NCBI GenBank assembly: GCA_021463865.1
Contig: JAJTXY010000015.1
Location: 35,139-99,138, forward strand
From: Anaerolineae bacterium
GTDB taxonomy: Bacteria; Chloroflexota; Anaerolineae; Aggregatilineales; J027
DNA: 64,000 nt
Direction: 5' to 3'
Shown: piece by piece, positions 8,071 to 16,993 of the stretch
How positions within the stretch are numbered: the first letter of the stretch is position 1
How the letters are laid out: every line of letters starts with the position of its first letter
Translations under genes and position numbers: made by a program
The notes under the pieces: model-generated
What the model saw: only the letters and a program-made list of their open reading frames with translations
Database searches by the model: none
What the model was told of the DNA's origin: nothing

Positions 8071-10197
8071 CTACCCCTGCTTTAGTCGAATCACATGCTC
8101 GTGCGCATACTGCTCCGGGAAGGCGATACGCAAGATCGTTAGGGCTTCCTCACCAGACCAACCCCGACTCATCATCTCGGCTATGAGGCCTGAAATGATT
8201 GGGGCAGCAAACGACGTACCCGACCAGCGTGCCCACCCCGTTGTGTTAGGTGCAAGCCGTTGCCAATCTTCCTTACTTAGGTCGGGCGGGTTTTCGGGAT
8301 AAGGGCCAGTATAAACACCCAAGATGCCAGTCTTTGCATTGCTAAATTTCGGGTTGGCAGAATCTATATCCCCGCCAAAGACGGCAACACCCGCATGAAC
8401 GGGATAATCTGCCAGATTGCTATAGTCGGTCAGTTGGTTATTACTGGAATCAAGGGCAGCGACCCCTAATACTGTTGGCATAGACGCAGGCATCCGCGCC
8501 GGGGTGCGTGATTTTCCACCATTTAAGCCATCGTTTCCCGCGGCGGCCACTACTACCCCGCCCGCATTGACGACCCGTGCAATACGTTCTTGGATATGAT
8601 AGAGTTTGAGCAACCCGTCCAAGACATTTTTCTTGGAGGGCGGGATATTGGGATTGGCTTGCGCGTAGGCTACAATCGCCATCGGCAACGTAATGGGCAA
8701 AGTCAAATACGTTAGAAATTGCTCAAGGTCAACCAAGATACTATCGAGTAACCCCCGTAATTCCGCGTCTTCCTGATCTAATGCCAAATAAAGTTCTTTC
8801 AGCCATGCGTCCGGGTGGTCCGCATTTGCGGGCACACTGAAGGTTAGGCTCAAATTGACGACCAATTTCTCCTTGTCAGGGTTAAACCCCTTCAGGGCAG
8901 TATCCAAACCCGCGAGGTAGGTCATAAGAGTACCTGACCCAAACGCATTGAGGACTTCGACAAGATGGAGTTCTGTTCCCGGTGATATGGAATGAATGAT
9001 GCCCGCTGCAAATAGGCCATGATCCATTTTCCACTGTCGAAAATATTGATCTTGGACGCAGGCACGGTTGAGTTCATAACCCCGTTGGATGATCGGTTTC
9101 GCGTCAAATGTCTCACCCGTAATTGGGTCGGTAAAATAGGTAATGCGCAAAATATCGGATTTTAGCTCATTCGTGGCAGGATCACGCCGAAGACCTTCGA
9201 CAAGTCCTGTCGCTGTATCCGTTGAGCGCAGCAAGGACTCTAGCAGGGGATTGGTAGCGCCAAACTCATCATAGGCTTTTGAAAGACTGATGGGAAGTAC
9301 ATCCCCAGCCAGCCGCTTCTCCCCAATATCTGGAGGGTCGGGGTCTTTGGTGGGTGGCGCGGTATCCAAAATGACCACGCGCACCTTTTGGGGTTTGACC
9401 GCATCCTTCGGCAGCGGATGTTCCAGCATCATTTGCAGTGTGTGTTGAAATGTTTTGATGACAGTCGCAACAGATTTTTTGGCATTGGGGTTGTTGGATT
9501 TGAACCCAAAGGCTTGTTCGTAATATTTCATCAAATTGGCAGGGAGGCCCGTCACCCCGGTTGGCTCAACCGAAAACTGATAGTCGGATGGCTTGTTGAG
9601 GGTCGCTGCAACTGGATTGCCCGCTGGCCCGCCCCCACCCGTACCTGAATCTGGCGGCGCTGGTGGTTCGTTCGGTGCACCGTTACTTAACCAATTAGGT
9701 GAGGCACCCAGTAGTTCGAATTCGCGGGGCGTGTAATCGTGACGATTGCCCGTAACCCTACGTAGTTTCCAATAGATTTGGTGAACACCCCGACCAGTCC
9801 TTGTCAAAAATGTTTGCAATCCAGACGGCGCATTCTTCTCCCATATCTTAAGAATTGGCTGAAAAAACCTTTCGGCGGATGATGGTTCTCTAAAAGGAAC
9901 AAGGATACGATAAATTTTCAGAACCTCTTTGAAAAGATCGGCATCAGGTAGTCTGGGATACATTGCAGCTATATAAGTAACAGGAGGCAGACGGTGAGAT
10001 AGAGACGCCTCGCTTACAAAGCGAAGCGGAGGTTTTTCCGATGAAATATCAATTTCGGGAACAAGGCAGTCGTTTGAAGTCAAAAAGGTCTTTAAAAAAT
10101 CAACCACTGCACTTGGCGTGGCATCAGGGGGATGCGTTACCAGATACACGATTTGGTGGGGTGCAAAAGCACGGGTTTCGGTTGTTAAGTCTTCCAT
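8071..10197 (-). CDS. Subtilisin-like serine protease (S8 family), cytoplasmic-looking
   Basis: 708 residues. The S8 catalytic triad is visible as Asp278 (VVILDTAP), His393 (MDHGLFAAGI) and Ser662 (WSGTSFAAPIISG); the oxyanion-region motif VVVAAAGNDG is present. Spacing between the triad residues is long because of large insertions. Residues 1 to about 175 are a non-protease domain I do not recognise, joined by a Pro/Gly-rich linker (PPAPPDSGTGGGG). There is no signal peptide or membrane segment, which is unusual for subtilases and suggests an intracellular target. It is the last gene of the operon sigma > zinc finger > TPR-CHAT > subtilase, 21 bases after the CHAT gene, with GAGG 8 bases before its ATG. 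Substrate unknown. Confidence 0.9.
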   Translation of the reverse strand: MEDLTTETRAFAPHQIVYLVTHPPDATPSAVVDFLKTFLTSNDCLVPEIDISSEKPPLRFVSEASLSHRLPPVTYIAAMYPRLPDADLFKEVLKIYRILVPFREPSSAERFFQPILKIWEKNAPSGLQTFLTRTGRGVHQIYWKLRRVTGNRHDYTPREFELLGASPNWLSNGAPNEPPAPPDSGTGGGGPAGNPVAATLNKPSDYQFSVEPTGVTGLPANLMKYYEQAFGFKSNNPNAKKSVATVIKTFQHTLQMMLEHPLPKDAVKPQKVRVVILDTAPPTKDPDPPDIGEKRLAGDVLPISLSKAYDEFGATNPLLESLLRSTDTATGLVEGLRRDPATNELKSDILRITYFTDPITGETFDAKPIIQRGYELNRACVQDQYFRQWKMDHGLFAAGIIHSISPGTELHLVEVLNAFGSGTLMTYLAGLDTALKGFNPDKEKLVVNLSLTFSVPANADHPDAWLKELYLALDQEDAELRGLLDSILVDLEQFLTYLTLPITLPMAIVAYAQANPNIPPSKKNVLDGLLKLYHIQERIARVVNAGGVVVAAAGNDGLNGGKSRTPARMPASMPTVLGVAALDSSNNQLTDYSNLADYPVHAGVAVFGGDIDSANPKFSNAKTGILGVYTGPYPENPPDLSKEDWQRLAPNTTGWARWSGTSFAAPIISGLIAEMMSRGWSGEEALTILRIAFPEQYAHEHVIRLKQG

Positions 10198-10218
10198 AGG
10201 GCTTGCCTCACTTAAAAA

Positions 10219-13071
10219 CTATTCGGATAAACAAGTCGGACTGCTAAAAGGATCAGGATTGCCGATTAGCTGAAAAGCCCCCCAATAGGCGGGATGCAAA
10301 TCGGCGATATAGGATAACTGAGCACATTGCGCTTGGCGTATCGCTGATGCCTTAGACTCACCAGTTTTTAGCAACTGATAAACGGTTTCCATTTGACTAT
10401 ACGCGCCGTTATCTTCTACGCGCCAAAGACTGACTAACAAAGCGCCAGCCCCTGCATATAAACACCCCCGCCCCAACCCGATAGGCTCATCGCTACTGGT
10501 GATTGAAGCCCGCCCAGTTTCACACGCGCTTAACGTCACCAATTCATAACTTAAGTCGTGCTGTAATAGATCATCCGTAAAAAGCTGCCCATCCGCCAAT
10601 TCAATATAGGCAAGGTCTGGATAGTCCATCCGAAATTCACCATGAGCCGCGATATGCAAGACTTGGCAAGGCACCTGTTGAAGCGTATTCCTAGTCGCTT
10701 GATCCTCCACATAAATTTGACCACCGAGGAGATGATGTACCATTTGCGCCTCACAAACCGTTTGGGGTAAACGGCCATTTTGGGCATGGGCCACCACCAC
10801 TGCACCCGGCTGACGGACTGGGCTGGGCTGTGTAATAAGTCCGCCTGCTGGAAGGACGACAATCTCATGTTGTTCGATGAGATACCCGTCATCCGAGGTC
10901 AGGAGATGAAAGGGTAGGTAATGTAAAATGCCATAGGGCACGATGGTCAGGCGTTTTTTGCCAGTGATCTGTGCAGCGAGTGGCTCCAACAATGCTGAAT
11001 AGAGTTGGCAACTGATGTCACGGAATTGGTGGGTCAAAAATTTGACCACTGAACCATGACGACCAGCTTGAAGAACACAGTTGATATTAAATTGCAGTTG
11101 TTGAATCCAATGATTGACTTCGCGGAGCGCAACAGGCAGCTTAAATACTTCAAGATGGGCCGAGTCCAGCACAAAGGCCCACAGATGTTGTCCGTCATTG
11201 TAGTATTCGATCAGCAGGGAGGTTTGGGAAAGTCGGTGTTGAATGGTCGCTACGTCTGGCAGGACTAAGCCAAAGGAATGCGGGTTATTTGGATTTTGGA
11301 GATACAGCCGCTCCCGAATGGCAAGCAGTTGTTTTTCACATTCGGCTAATCTGCGGCGGGCTTGTTCGGGGGTGAGGCTGTCTTTTGAGGGGATTTCTTC
11401 TCTTACAACCCGATACAACCACTGATATTCTTCTCGAAGCTGCTCAAATTGGCTCTGGAACTGGCGAGAATCGGGATCAATATCGCCCCAATGTAAGCTA
11501 TCCCGACTGCCCAAATAGGTGAAAAACGTCTGCGATTTGGCACGTTCTAGGGTTTCGTAGGCACAGGCATTTTGACCATCCTGCAAATATAAACGGATCA
11601 ATGATCGAAGGGCATCCGCCTTATCATCCAGAAAACTTGTCCGCAGTGTCAGCGACAACCCTTTTTGAACGCGCTCCACACTGGTTGATGCAGCCCAATA
11701 GTGGCGATACGCTCGTCGGTACTGTGATTTTGCCTCCGCTAGTTGACCAAGCAACAAATGGGCACTGTAGCGACTCAAGGCCAAGCGACTGTGCAACGCT
11801 CGTCGAAGTGCTTCCTGTGCCACTTGAGCAGCTCCGGCAAGATCATGCAGAGCGTAGAGAGCCTGCCCTTGGCGCAAAAGCGCATTGACATAACTTACTT
11901 GGAAATGATCGGAAAATTGATTGATTGCATTCGACGCCTCAGAATAAGCAAGGGTGGGGTTATTTTGTTTTAGGGCGATGGTAGCACGCCAAACCCCAAT
12001 GCTGGGTAACCAGTCCTGCATTTGCATCTCGATAAAAACTTGTTCGGCTGCTTCCAGTGCCGATTGTGCGGCCTCTAATCGCCCCAGTTCCGCCTCGGCA
12101 GTTGCCAGATTAAAAAGACAAACAGCCTTTGAAAAAGGGGCTTTTAAGGCTTCATAGTCTTCAATGACCCTCAGAGCCAGTTCGCGGGCTTCTGGAAATC
12201 GGTTCAACGCCAGATAACATTCTACAATCCGATGACTGGCATAAGCCTGAATTTTGCGCGGCGAGGCATCTGTCTGGGCCTGCTGTTGGGCTTGATGGAG
12301 GAGTTGTAAGGCTCGGCGATAGTGGCCCTGTTTCAAAAGTACACTAGCGATATTCAATTCAATCTGGCTTAACCACTGCACTTCTTGGCGGCGTGTACAA
12401 ATCGTTTGGGCTTGTTCTAAATATTCGAGGGCAAGCTGTAAATTCCCCATAATAAAATAGGTGTAGCCAAGATTATTGTTCATCCGACCCAGATATTGTT
12501 CGCCATTCTCGCCCAGCGATTCGGCCAACCGAAGGGCGGAGTCGAAGCAGTCCAGCGCAGCTTGGCAATTTCGCAAATCCTGATAGACCATGCCACGATT
12601 CATTTCTAGGTTGAGCAATAATTCCCACTGTTGGTGTCGCTTCAAAATTTCAGCAGCTTCGGCGGCTTCCGTCAAAATTTCGTCTACGATATTAAGTTCG
12701 ATGCAGATTATCAACGGGCCAATCCGCGTTCTCGCCCAACCCACCTCATCGTCAATGCTCAAAAATAAGCGTGCCGCTTCTTGAAAATATTCCCACGCCT
12801 TTTCGTTGTCACCAAGGAACTTTAGCGCATCACCAAGCGCCATCTTCCCTAACGCGATTTGCCATAGATTGTCATGCACCGTTCCGATTTCAATAATAAG
12901 TTCCGCACGACGCACCGACTCACGCGGATCAATAGACCAATAATGATTCGCTTGGGATTTGATGTTAAGGACTAAGAGGTGGTCTTCATCAGGAGACAAC
13001 GCGAGATCAGCAAGTATTAACTTCCCCTCCAGCAATAAGTAAATTAGTTCTTCCAAATTAGCTTGCTGCAT
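10219..13071 (-). CDS. TPR-CHAT caspase-like protease
   Basis: 950 residues. Residues about 50-500 are a run of TPR repeats (for example ALGKMALGDALKFLGDNEKAWEYFQEAARL and QYLGRMNNNLGYTYFIMGNLQLALEYLEQA). The C-terminal ~330 residues form a CHAT domain with the catalytic dyad His810 in LHIAAHGEF and Cys850 in LSACETGRA, followed by GLGRGCLYAGAGALLVSLWRVED. CHAT domains belong to the caspase/separase clan; TPR-CHAT proteins are known as effector proteases in several bacterial immunity contexts, but no Cas or gasdermin gene lies in this window. The TPR part probably senses a protein partner. It starts 6 bases after the zinc-finger gene and precedes a second protease, so the two may form a cascade (inference). 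Confidence 0.92.
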   Translation of the reverse strand: MQQANLEELIYLLLEGKLILADLALSPDEDHLLVLNIKSQANHYWSIDPRESVRRAELIIEIGTVHDNLWQIALGKMALGDALKFLGDNEKAWEYFQEAARLFLSIDDEVGWARTRIGPLIICIELNIVDEILTEAAEAAEILKRHQQWELLLNLEMNRGMVYQDLRNCQAALDCFDSALRLAESLGENGEQYLGRMNNNLGYTYFIMGNLQLALEYLEQAQTICTRRQEVQWLSQIELNIASVLLKQGHYRRALQLLHQAQQQAQTDASPRKIQAYASHRIVECYLALNRFPEARELALRVIEDYEALKAPFSKAVCLFNLATAEAELGRLEAAQSALEAAEQVFIEMQMQDWLPSIGVWRATIALKQNNPTLAYSEASNAINQFSDHFQVSYVNALLRQGQALYALHDLAGAAQVAQEALRRALHSRLALSRYSAHLLLGQLAEAKSQYRRAYRHYWAASTSVERVQKGLSLTLRTSFLDDKADALRSLIRLYLQDGQNACAYETLERAKSQTFFTYLGSRDSLHWGDIDPDSRQFQSQFEQLREEYQWLYRVVREEIPSKDSLTPEQARRRLAECEKQLLAIRERLYLQNPNNPHSFGLVLPDVATIQHRLSQTSLLIEYYNDGQHLWAFVLDSAHLEVFKLPVALREVNHWIQQLQFNINCVLQAGRHGSVVKFLTHQFRDISCQLYSALLEPLAAQITGKKRLTIVPYGILHYLPFHLLTSDDGYLIEQHEIVVLPAGGLITQPSPVRQPGAVVVAHAQNGRLPQTVCEAQMVHHLLGGQIYVEDQATRNTLQQVPCQVLHIAAHGEFRMDYPDLAYIELADGQLFTDDLLQHDLSYELVTLSACETGRASITSSDEPIGLGRGCLYAGAGALLVSLWRVEDNGAYSQMETVYQLLKTGESKASAIRQAQCAQLSYIADLHPAYWGAFQLIGNPDPFSSPTCLSE

Positions 13072-13077
13072 AGTTGG

Positions 13078-13803
13078 TTACTCCGAAAGAACAACCCCCT
13101 TTACGACAATACTATTCCCGCCACCTGTCGTAACACGTAAATCAATCGCAGTCGTCTGTGGCATTGGACACTCAAAAGTCCCCATGTCGCTGACTGTCGT
13201 GGTGCCTTGTAGTTCCCCTGCCTGTCGTAACTCCACCAATCCGCCGATCCATACCTTTGGAAGTTCGGCAACGATCTGGCCTACCAAAATTGGAGGTACA
13301 CCGGGTTGTACATCCAAAAAGACATAGACGCCATCTGCTTCAAACATCAAGGGGCCTCGAGACCCTCGATAGGATAACTGAGCGCCTTGTCCGGGTGACG
13401 TCAATTGGGCAATCAATTCTCTTAGTGGCTTGCGTGGTTTATCCTGTCGTATTTCGGGCTTAGTTGTAATAGAGGATGATGATTCCAAATAAGACTGCAA
13501 TTCTGCTAAATGACGCTGGCAATCGGAGCACAGTTGTACATGTTGAAAAACCGTATCCCGCTCTGATTTTTTGAGTAAATTGAAATGATAATCTTGTAAT
13601 GTCTGGGCCGAGGGATGAGTTTGCTGCAAAAACATAGGGATTAAGAAGGATTCCAGTTTCGCATCCAAATGACGTTCATGTTCAATCCGCTGACGACAAA
13701 ATGGACACTGTTCCAAATGTCTATATACCGACGAGTCGGCTATCCCGTCTAGGGCGTCATCAATTTCGTTATTAGTTAGTTGGGGTGGGAGACTGCACTC
13801 CAT
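13078..13803 (-). CDS. Double zinc-finger (anti-sigma-like) protein with beta-rich C-terminal domain
   Basis: 241 residues from ATG 13801-13803, which has AAGG a few bases upstream; a GTG at 13824 is an alternative. Two zinc-binding HX3CX2C motifs occur: HLEQCPFC (near residue 29) and HVQLCSDC (near 90). These resemble the ZAS domain of anti-sigma factors, in duplicate. Residues about 135-241 form a beta-rich domain (VYVFLDVQPG, LVGQIVAELPKVWIGGLVELRQ, GTTTVSDMGTFECPMP) resembling carboxypeptidase-regulatory or Cna-B-like repeats. There is no transmembrane helix, unlike typical ECF anti-sigma factors, so it would act in the cytoplasm. It lies between the sigma gene and the CHAT gene, and probably restrains the sigma factor or links it to the proteases. 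Confidence 0.75.
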   Translation of the reverse strand: MECSLPPQLTNNEIDDALDGIADSSVYRHLEQCPFCRQRIEHERHLDAKLESFLIPMFLQQTHPSAQTLQDYHFNLLKKSERDTVFQHVQLCSDCQRHLAELQSYLESSSSITTKPEIRQDKPRKPLRELIAQLTSPGQGAQLSYRGSRGPLMFEADGVYVFLDVQPGVPPILVGQIVAELPKVWIGGLVELRQAGELQGTTTVSDMGTFECPMPQTTAIDLRVTTGGGNSIVVKGVVLSE

Positions 13804-13900
13804 ACTACACCTTATCCTCTTCACACACCTGTATATAAAGATTAAATTGCATAGACATCCGTTTTATCACACGATCATTTTAGATAGGCGAACTTTCAGG

Positions 13901-14608
13901 TTAAGTATCGTCAGAGGAATCAGGCAAATTGGCTTCAAGAAGTTGGCGCAGAGTTGCATCACGCCGCAAGATACGCTTAATGCGTTGTAGGGCTATCGAA
14001 ACGTCCCGAGCATCTTTCCAGCCACCCATTTTTGCAATGTCCGCTGGTTTGTACTCCAAAATAAATACCGCCTGTGCTAGGTCTCTCAGTTGCTCATTTG
14101 GCAATAGTTGGGTGATATAGTCCCATAGTTGCTGTGAATTGATAGCCCCATCCAGATGCAGTTTCATTGGACGAATCCTATCTAGTTCATCTTCCAAAGA
14201 AACGAGTTGTTCCTCCAGATAATTTGATTTCCAATATTCCGTTATGCACGAATAAACGCAACTATTGAGATAATTAAGCAAGGCAGCCACCCGCGAAAAA
14301 TTTTTGAATTTATCTGGATAGTCGGGGTTATTGAAGGATTTCCAAAAATTAGTAAAAGAACCGCTCACAAAAAAGAGGTCGGTTTCGCCGACTTGGTCGC
14401 GCAACTGATGTGATCTGACCCATTTCCGTACTAAGGGTTCGTAGGTCTTGTATATAGCGGTAAAGGCGTCTTGGTCTTTTTTTTCTAATGCCCGCCGAAA
14501 GAGTTCAAAGCAGTAACGTTCGTCATGCGTTACATGTTTAAGATAGTTGCTAGTTTCCTCTCTACACCGCTGCTCCAATTCCGCATTTGACCACCCCCCG
14601 AAATCCAT
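13901..14608 (-). CDS. RNA polymerase ECF-like sigma factor
   Basis: 235 residues. The region-2-like part is FELFRRALEKKDQDAFTAIYKTYEPLVRKWVRSH followed by FTNFWKSFNN, FSRVAALLNYLNSCVYSCITEYWKSN; the region-4-like helix-turn-helix is VFILEYKPADIAKMGGWKDARDVSIALQRIKRILRR. The N-terminus carries ~40 extra residues. AAGGGGGT lies 5 bases before the ATG. It heads an operon with a zinc-finger protein, TPR-CHAT protease and subtilase, which suggests it controls this module and perhaps other copies in the genome. The divergence from classic ECF factors means the exact group cannot be given by eye. Confidence 0.8.
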   Translation of the reverse strand: MDFGGWSNAELEQRCREETSNYLKHVTHDERYCFELFRRALEKKDQDAFTAIYKTYEPLVRKWVRSHQLRDQVGETDLFFVSGSFTNFWKSFNNPDYPDKFKNFSRVAALLNYLNSCVYSCITEYWKSNYLEEQLVSLEDELDRIRPMKLHLDGAINSQQLWDYITQLLPNEQLRDLAQAVFILEYKPADIAKMGGWKDARDVSIALQRIKRILRRDATLRQLLEANLPDSSDDT

Positions 14609-14840
14609 AGTTGACCCCCTTTTAAATCGGAAAGGCAGAAACTAGATAATTTTAGTTCGACGACCCTACTTAGATTAGTTGGGGTCTGTTCTTTGGCACG
14701 TTTCATTTGAAATATCTATATTTACAAAAACTTTTCTATTTTCATTAAAATTGTCGAAAAATTGTGAAAAAAGTAAACAGACTATATCTAATTTAATGAA
14801 TTGGCACAACAAAGTCAGTCCAACGGTTAGGGTAGATAAA

Positions 14841-14874
14841 TAAAAAACCAGCCGTCTTTTGAGGGTGGCTGGTT
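14841..14874 (-). terminator. Rho-independent terminator after tRNA-Lys
   Basis: On the minus strand AACCAGCC pairs with GGCTGGTT (perfect 8 bp; loop of 12 bases) and is followed by TTTTATTTATC. It is 20 bases after the tRNA 3' end. Between it and the sigma gene start (14609-14840) I see only AT-rich sequence likely to hold the sigma operon promoter. Confidence 0.85.
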
Positions 14875-14893
14875 CATCTAATTACCAAATTGT

Positions 14894-14965
14894 TGAGCCT
14901 AGAGGGATTCGAACCCCCAACCAAGTGCTTAAAAGGCACCTGCTCTGCCGTTGAGCTATAGGCCC
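14894..14965 (-). tRNA. tRNA-Lys (UUU anticodon)
   Basis: The minus strand folds as a full cloverleaf of 72 bases. The acceptor stem GGGCCTA pairs with TAGGCTC, with discriminator A; the D-arm begins AGCTC; the anticodon stem GTGC/GCAC encloses the loop C-TTT-TAA, giving UUU; the T-arm contains GGTTCGAATCC. CCA is not encoded. A promoter lies just upstream and a terminator 20 bases downstream, so it is a single-gene unit. Confidence 0.97.
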
Positions 14966-14987
14966 GCTATTTCATAACGTATGTATC

Positions 14988-15016
14988 AGTATAACAGTCG
15001 GCGTTATGAAACTCAA
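14988..15016 (-). promoter_or_regulatory. Sigma-70-type promoter of tRNA-Lys
   Basis: The minus strand has TTGAGT (15011-15016), a 17-base spacer and TATACT (14988-14993). The predicted start of transcription is about 15 bases before the tRNA 5' end. Confidence 0.7.
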
Positions 15017-15044
15017 GAGTTTTTTTGGCGATATCCCATCACTT

Positions 15045-15698
15045 CTATTCAGGCCGCTCTTGGGTCAACGTCATAAGATAAGCCACAATGTGCCAGACAT
15101 CCTGTTCAGTAAGCACCTGCCCCCAATCATGCGGCATCAGGTTATCCGGCCACGGCTGCTCAGTTTGGGGAGGTGCAAGAAAGGCACTCGGTTGCATAAT
15201 GGACTGGAAAAGATAATCTTGAGCGCTTATGCCCGGAATTCGGCTGCCTGCCACCGTTGCTATCCCATAGAGATATGGCCCGGTTCCCGGAATTGGCTCA
15301 TTGACATTATGGCACGCCGTCGCACAATTTTGGGAAGTGCTGGGGCTAGTGACATTTTCAAATAGTAGCTTCCCAATTTCCGGATCACCGGGAAGTTCTT
15401 CAGTGACACCAGCCTCGGTGACTTCGGCGGTTGGTTCTTCTGTTGCCACCTCAGTTTCTTCAACTTCAGGAGTCGGCGTGGGTGGAATCGGGGTAGCAGT
15501 TGGCGGAATGGGTGTATGGGTAGGTTCAACTGCGACTACTTGAACATCTTCGCCCGTGCGGTCGGCCCGTACAAATGGCTGGGTGGATTCAAAGGTAGGT
15601 CGGGGTTCTTCCGCGACTGTTCCGCAGGCTACCAAAAAAAGTCCAATTACAATTAGTGCCGCAGCAGTCAGCGTCCGAATTCGCAGCAAAGCAGGCAT
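15045..15698 (-). CDS. c-type cytochrome lipoprotein with CX3CH haem motif
   Basis: 217 residues from ATG 15696-15698, with GGAAGGA 6 bases upstream; a TTG at 15713 is a weaker alternative. The N-terminus is a lipoprotein signal ending LFLVAC (Cys25). Residues 30-105 are a Pro/Thr/Glu-rich spacer that would hold the haem domain away from the membrane. The cytochrome domain has Cys125, Cys129 and His130 (NCATACHNV), with three rather than two residues between the cysteines, and a probable distal Met188 in DNLMPHDWG followed by the C-terminal helix VLTEQDVWHIVAYLMTL. It should be a membrane-anchored periplasmic or exterior electron carrier. Partner oxidoreductase not seen here. Confidence 0.85.
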   Translation of the reverse strand: MPALLRIRTLTAAALIVIGLFLVACGTVAEEPRPTFESTQPFVRADRTGEDVQVVAVEPTHTPIPPTATPIPPTPTPEVEETEVATEEPTAEVTEAGVTEELPGDPEIGKLLFENVTSPSTSQNCATACHNVNEPIPGTGPYLYGIATVAGSRIPGISAQDYLFQSIMQPSAFLAPPQTEQPWPDNLMPHDWGQVLTEQDVWHIVAYLMTLTQERPE

Positions 15699-15803
15699 CG
15701 CATGTCCTTCCAAGTAATGTCAGGGTGTACGCTCGTGAAAAGCGCCACTATTGTAGCACGCGAACGGGACAACACCAATATGATAGCATCGCACTTTTTT
15801 AAA

Positions 15804-16928
15804 TCACGGGATATATAACCATGCTTGGTCGGTGGCGCGTATATCATAATCATAGCCGCCAGTGATCAACACGCGACCATCATTAAGCAGGATAGCCGTG
15901 CTGGTAAAGCGATCAGCATCCACTTCACCCTTCACATCTTGAAACCCCTCTGCCTGAAAATCAAAGATTTCGACAGTTGTGGCCCCGCCAACAATCAAGA
16001 CCTGTCCATTATTCAGTGTCGCCACTGAACTTCCCAGTTTAAAGCGTTCTTGACGCATTGAGGCAGGATAGTAGGCAAATGTGTCTTGCTGGGGATTGTA
16101 AATTTCCACGCTATTCAAGCGAGTATTCCAATTTTCTTCAGTAGAGCCTCCTAAAATCAGTACCTCACCATCGGCTAATAAGACCGCCGCATGGGTTCGC
16201 CGCTGACTATTCATAGCACCAACCGCACTAAATGTACCGGTGATTGGTTCAAAAATCTCCGCCGTCGCCAAAACTTGGTTATCCCGAATCCCCCCGGTGA
16301 TGAGCACCCGTCCATCCAGCAGTAGGGTCGCCGTGTGGGCGGCGCGGGCTTCAATCAAATTACCCGTTGCGGTAAAGGTATTCGTCAAAGGGTCGAATAT
16401 TTCTGCCGTCGCCAGTTCACCATCGGACGCACCACCCGCAATCAATACTCGTCCATCCAGCAGCAAGGTTGCTGTAAAGCCACCACGTGGGGTCGTCATT
16501 TCACCTATCGCCTCAAACTCACCTTGTTGTGAGTCATATATTTCGGCACTGGCGGTTTCATTACGCCCCACAAAACCTCCCACAATCAAAACACGCCCAT
16601 CTTGCAACAATATGGCCGCGTGTCCGACCCGTGCTTGGTTCAATGTCCCTGTCATACTAAAAGTATCCGTCGCGGGATCAAATATTTCCGCGCTATCGAG
16701 AATATCCCCCTCACGCACCATACCCCCAGCAACTAGCACTTGACCATTGGGCAGCAAGGTTGAGGTATGCGCAGAGCGAGCGACATTCATAGAATGAGTA
16801 GGTACAACGACTCCCACTGATCCCTTGAAATTTTCACTTTGCCTTCCAGATGGAAAAGAATAGGCGTGAGCAGTCAAAGAATGGCTAAAAGCGACCACAA
16901 CAAAAAACATGAGTAATAAGCGCATCAT
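15804..16928 (-). CDS. Exported Kelch-repeat (beta-propeller) protein
   Basis: 374 residues. Residues 1-22 are a signal peptide (MMRLLLMFFVVVAFSHSLTAHA). Seven Kelch-like repeats follow, each with the pattern HxAxLLxDGRVLIxGG (for example HTSTLLPNGQVLVAGG, HAAILLQDGRVLIVGG, STAILLNDGRVLITGG), alternating with AEIFDPxTxTFxxxG. This is a beta-propeller of the galactose-oxidase central-domain/Kelch class. No catalytic copper-site residues or extra domains are visible, so binding rather than catalysis is likely. GGGAGA precedes the start by 6 bases. It is 175 bases upstream of the cyclase gene's stop and seems to be its own unit. Confidence 0.88.
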   Translation of the reverse strand: MMRLLLMFFVVVAFSHSLTAHAYSFPSGRQSENFKGSVGVVVPTHSMNVARSAHTSTLLPNGQVLVAGGMVREGDILDSAEIFDPATDTFSMTGTLNQARVGHAAILLQDGRVLIVGGFVGRNETASAEIYDSQQGEFEAIGEMTTPRGGFTATLLLDGRVLIAGGASDGELATAEIFDPLTNTFTATGNLIEARAAHTATLLLDGRVLITGGIRDNQVLATAEIFEPITGTFSAVGAMNSQRRTHAAVLLADGEVLILGGSTEENWNTRLNSVEIYNPQQDTFAYYPASMRQERFKLGSSVATLNNGQVLIVGGATTVEIFDFQAEGFQDVKGEVDADRFTSTAILLNDGRVLITGGYDYDIRATDQAWLYIP

Positions 16929-16993
16929 GCTAATTCTCCCACAGGTGTTTGATACGGTTACGCAAATTACACCTGAGTGAAAAAAAGCGTTCC

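Noticed and set aside
8071..10197. Secreted degradative subtilisin
   Set aside because: There is no signal peptide or pro-peptide-like N-terminus, and the gene sits in a regulated operon with a CHAT protease.
8071..13071. Type III-E CRISPR (gRAMP/Craspase) or gasdermin locus because of TPR-CHAT
   Set aside because: No Cas protein, CRISPR array or small gasdermin-like ORF is present within the operon or its flanks in this window.
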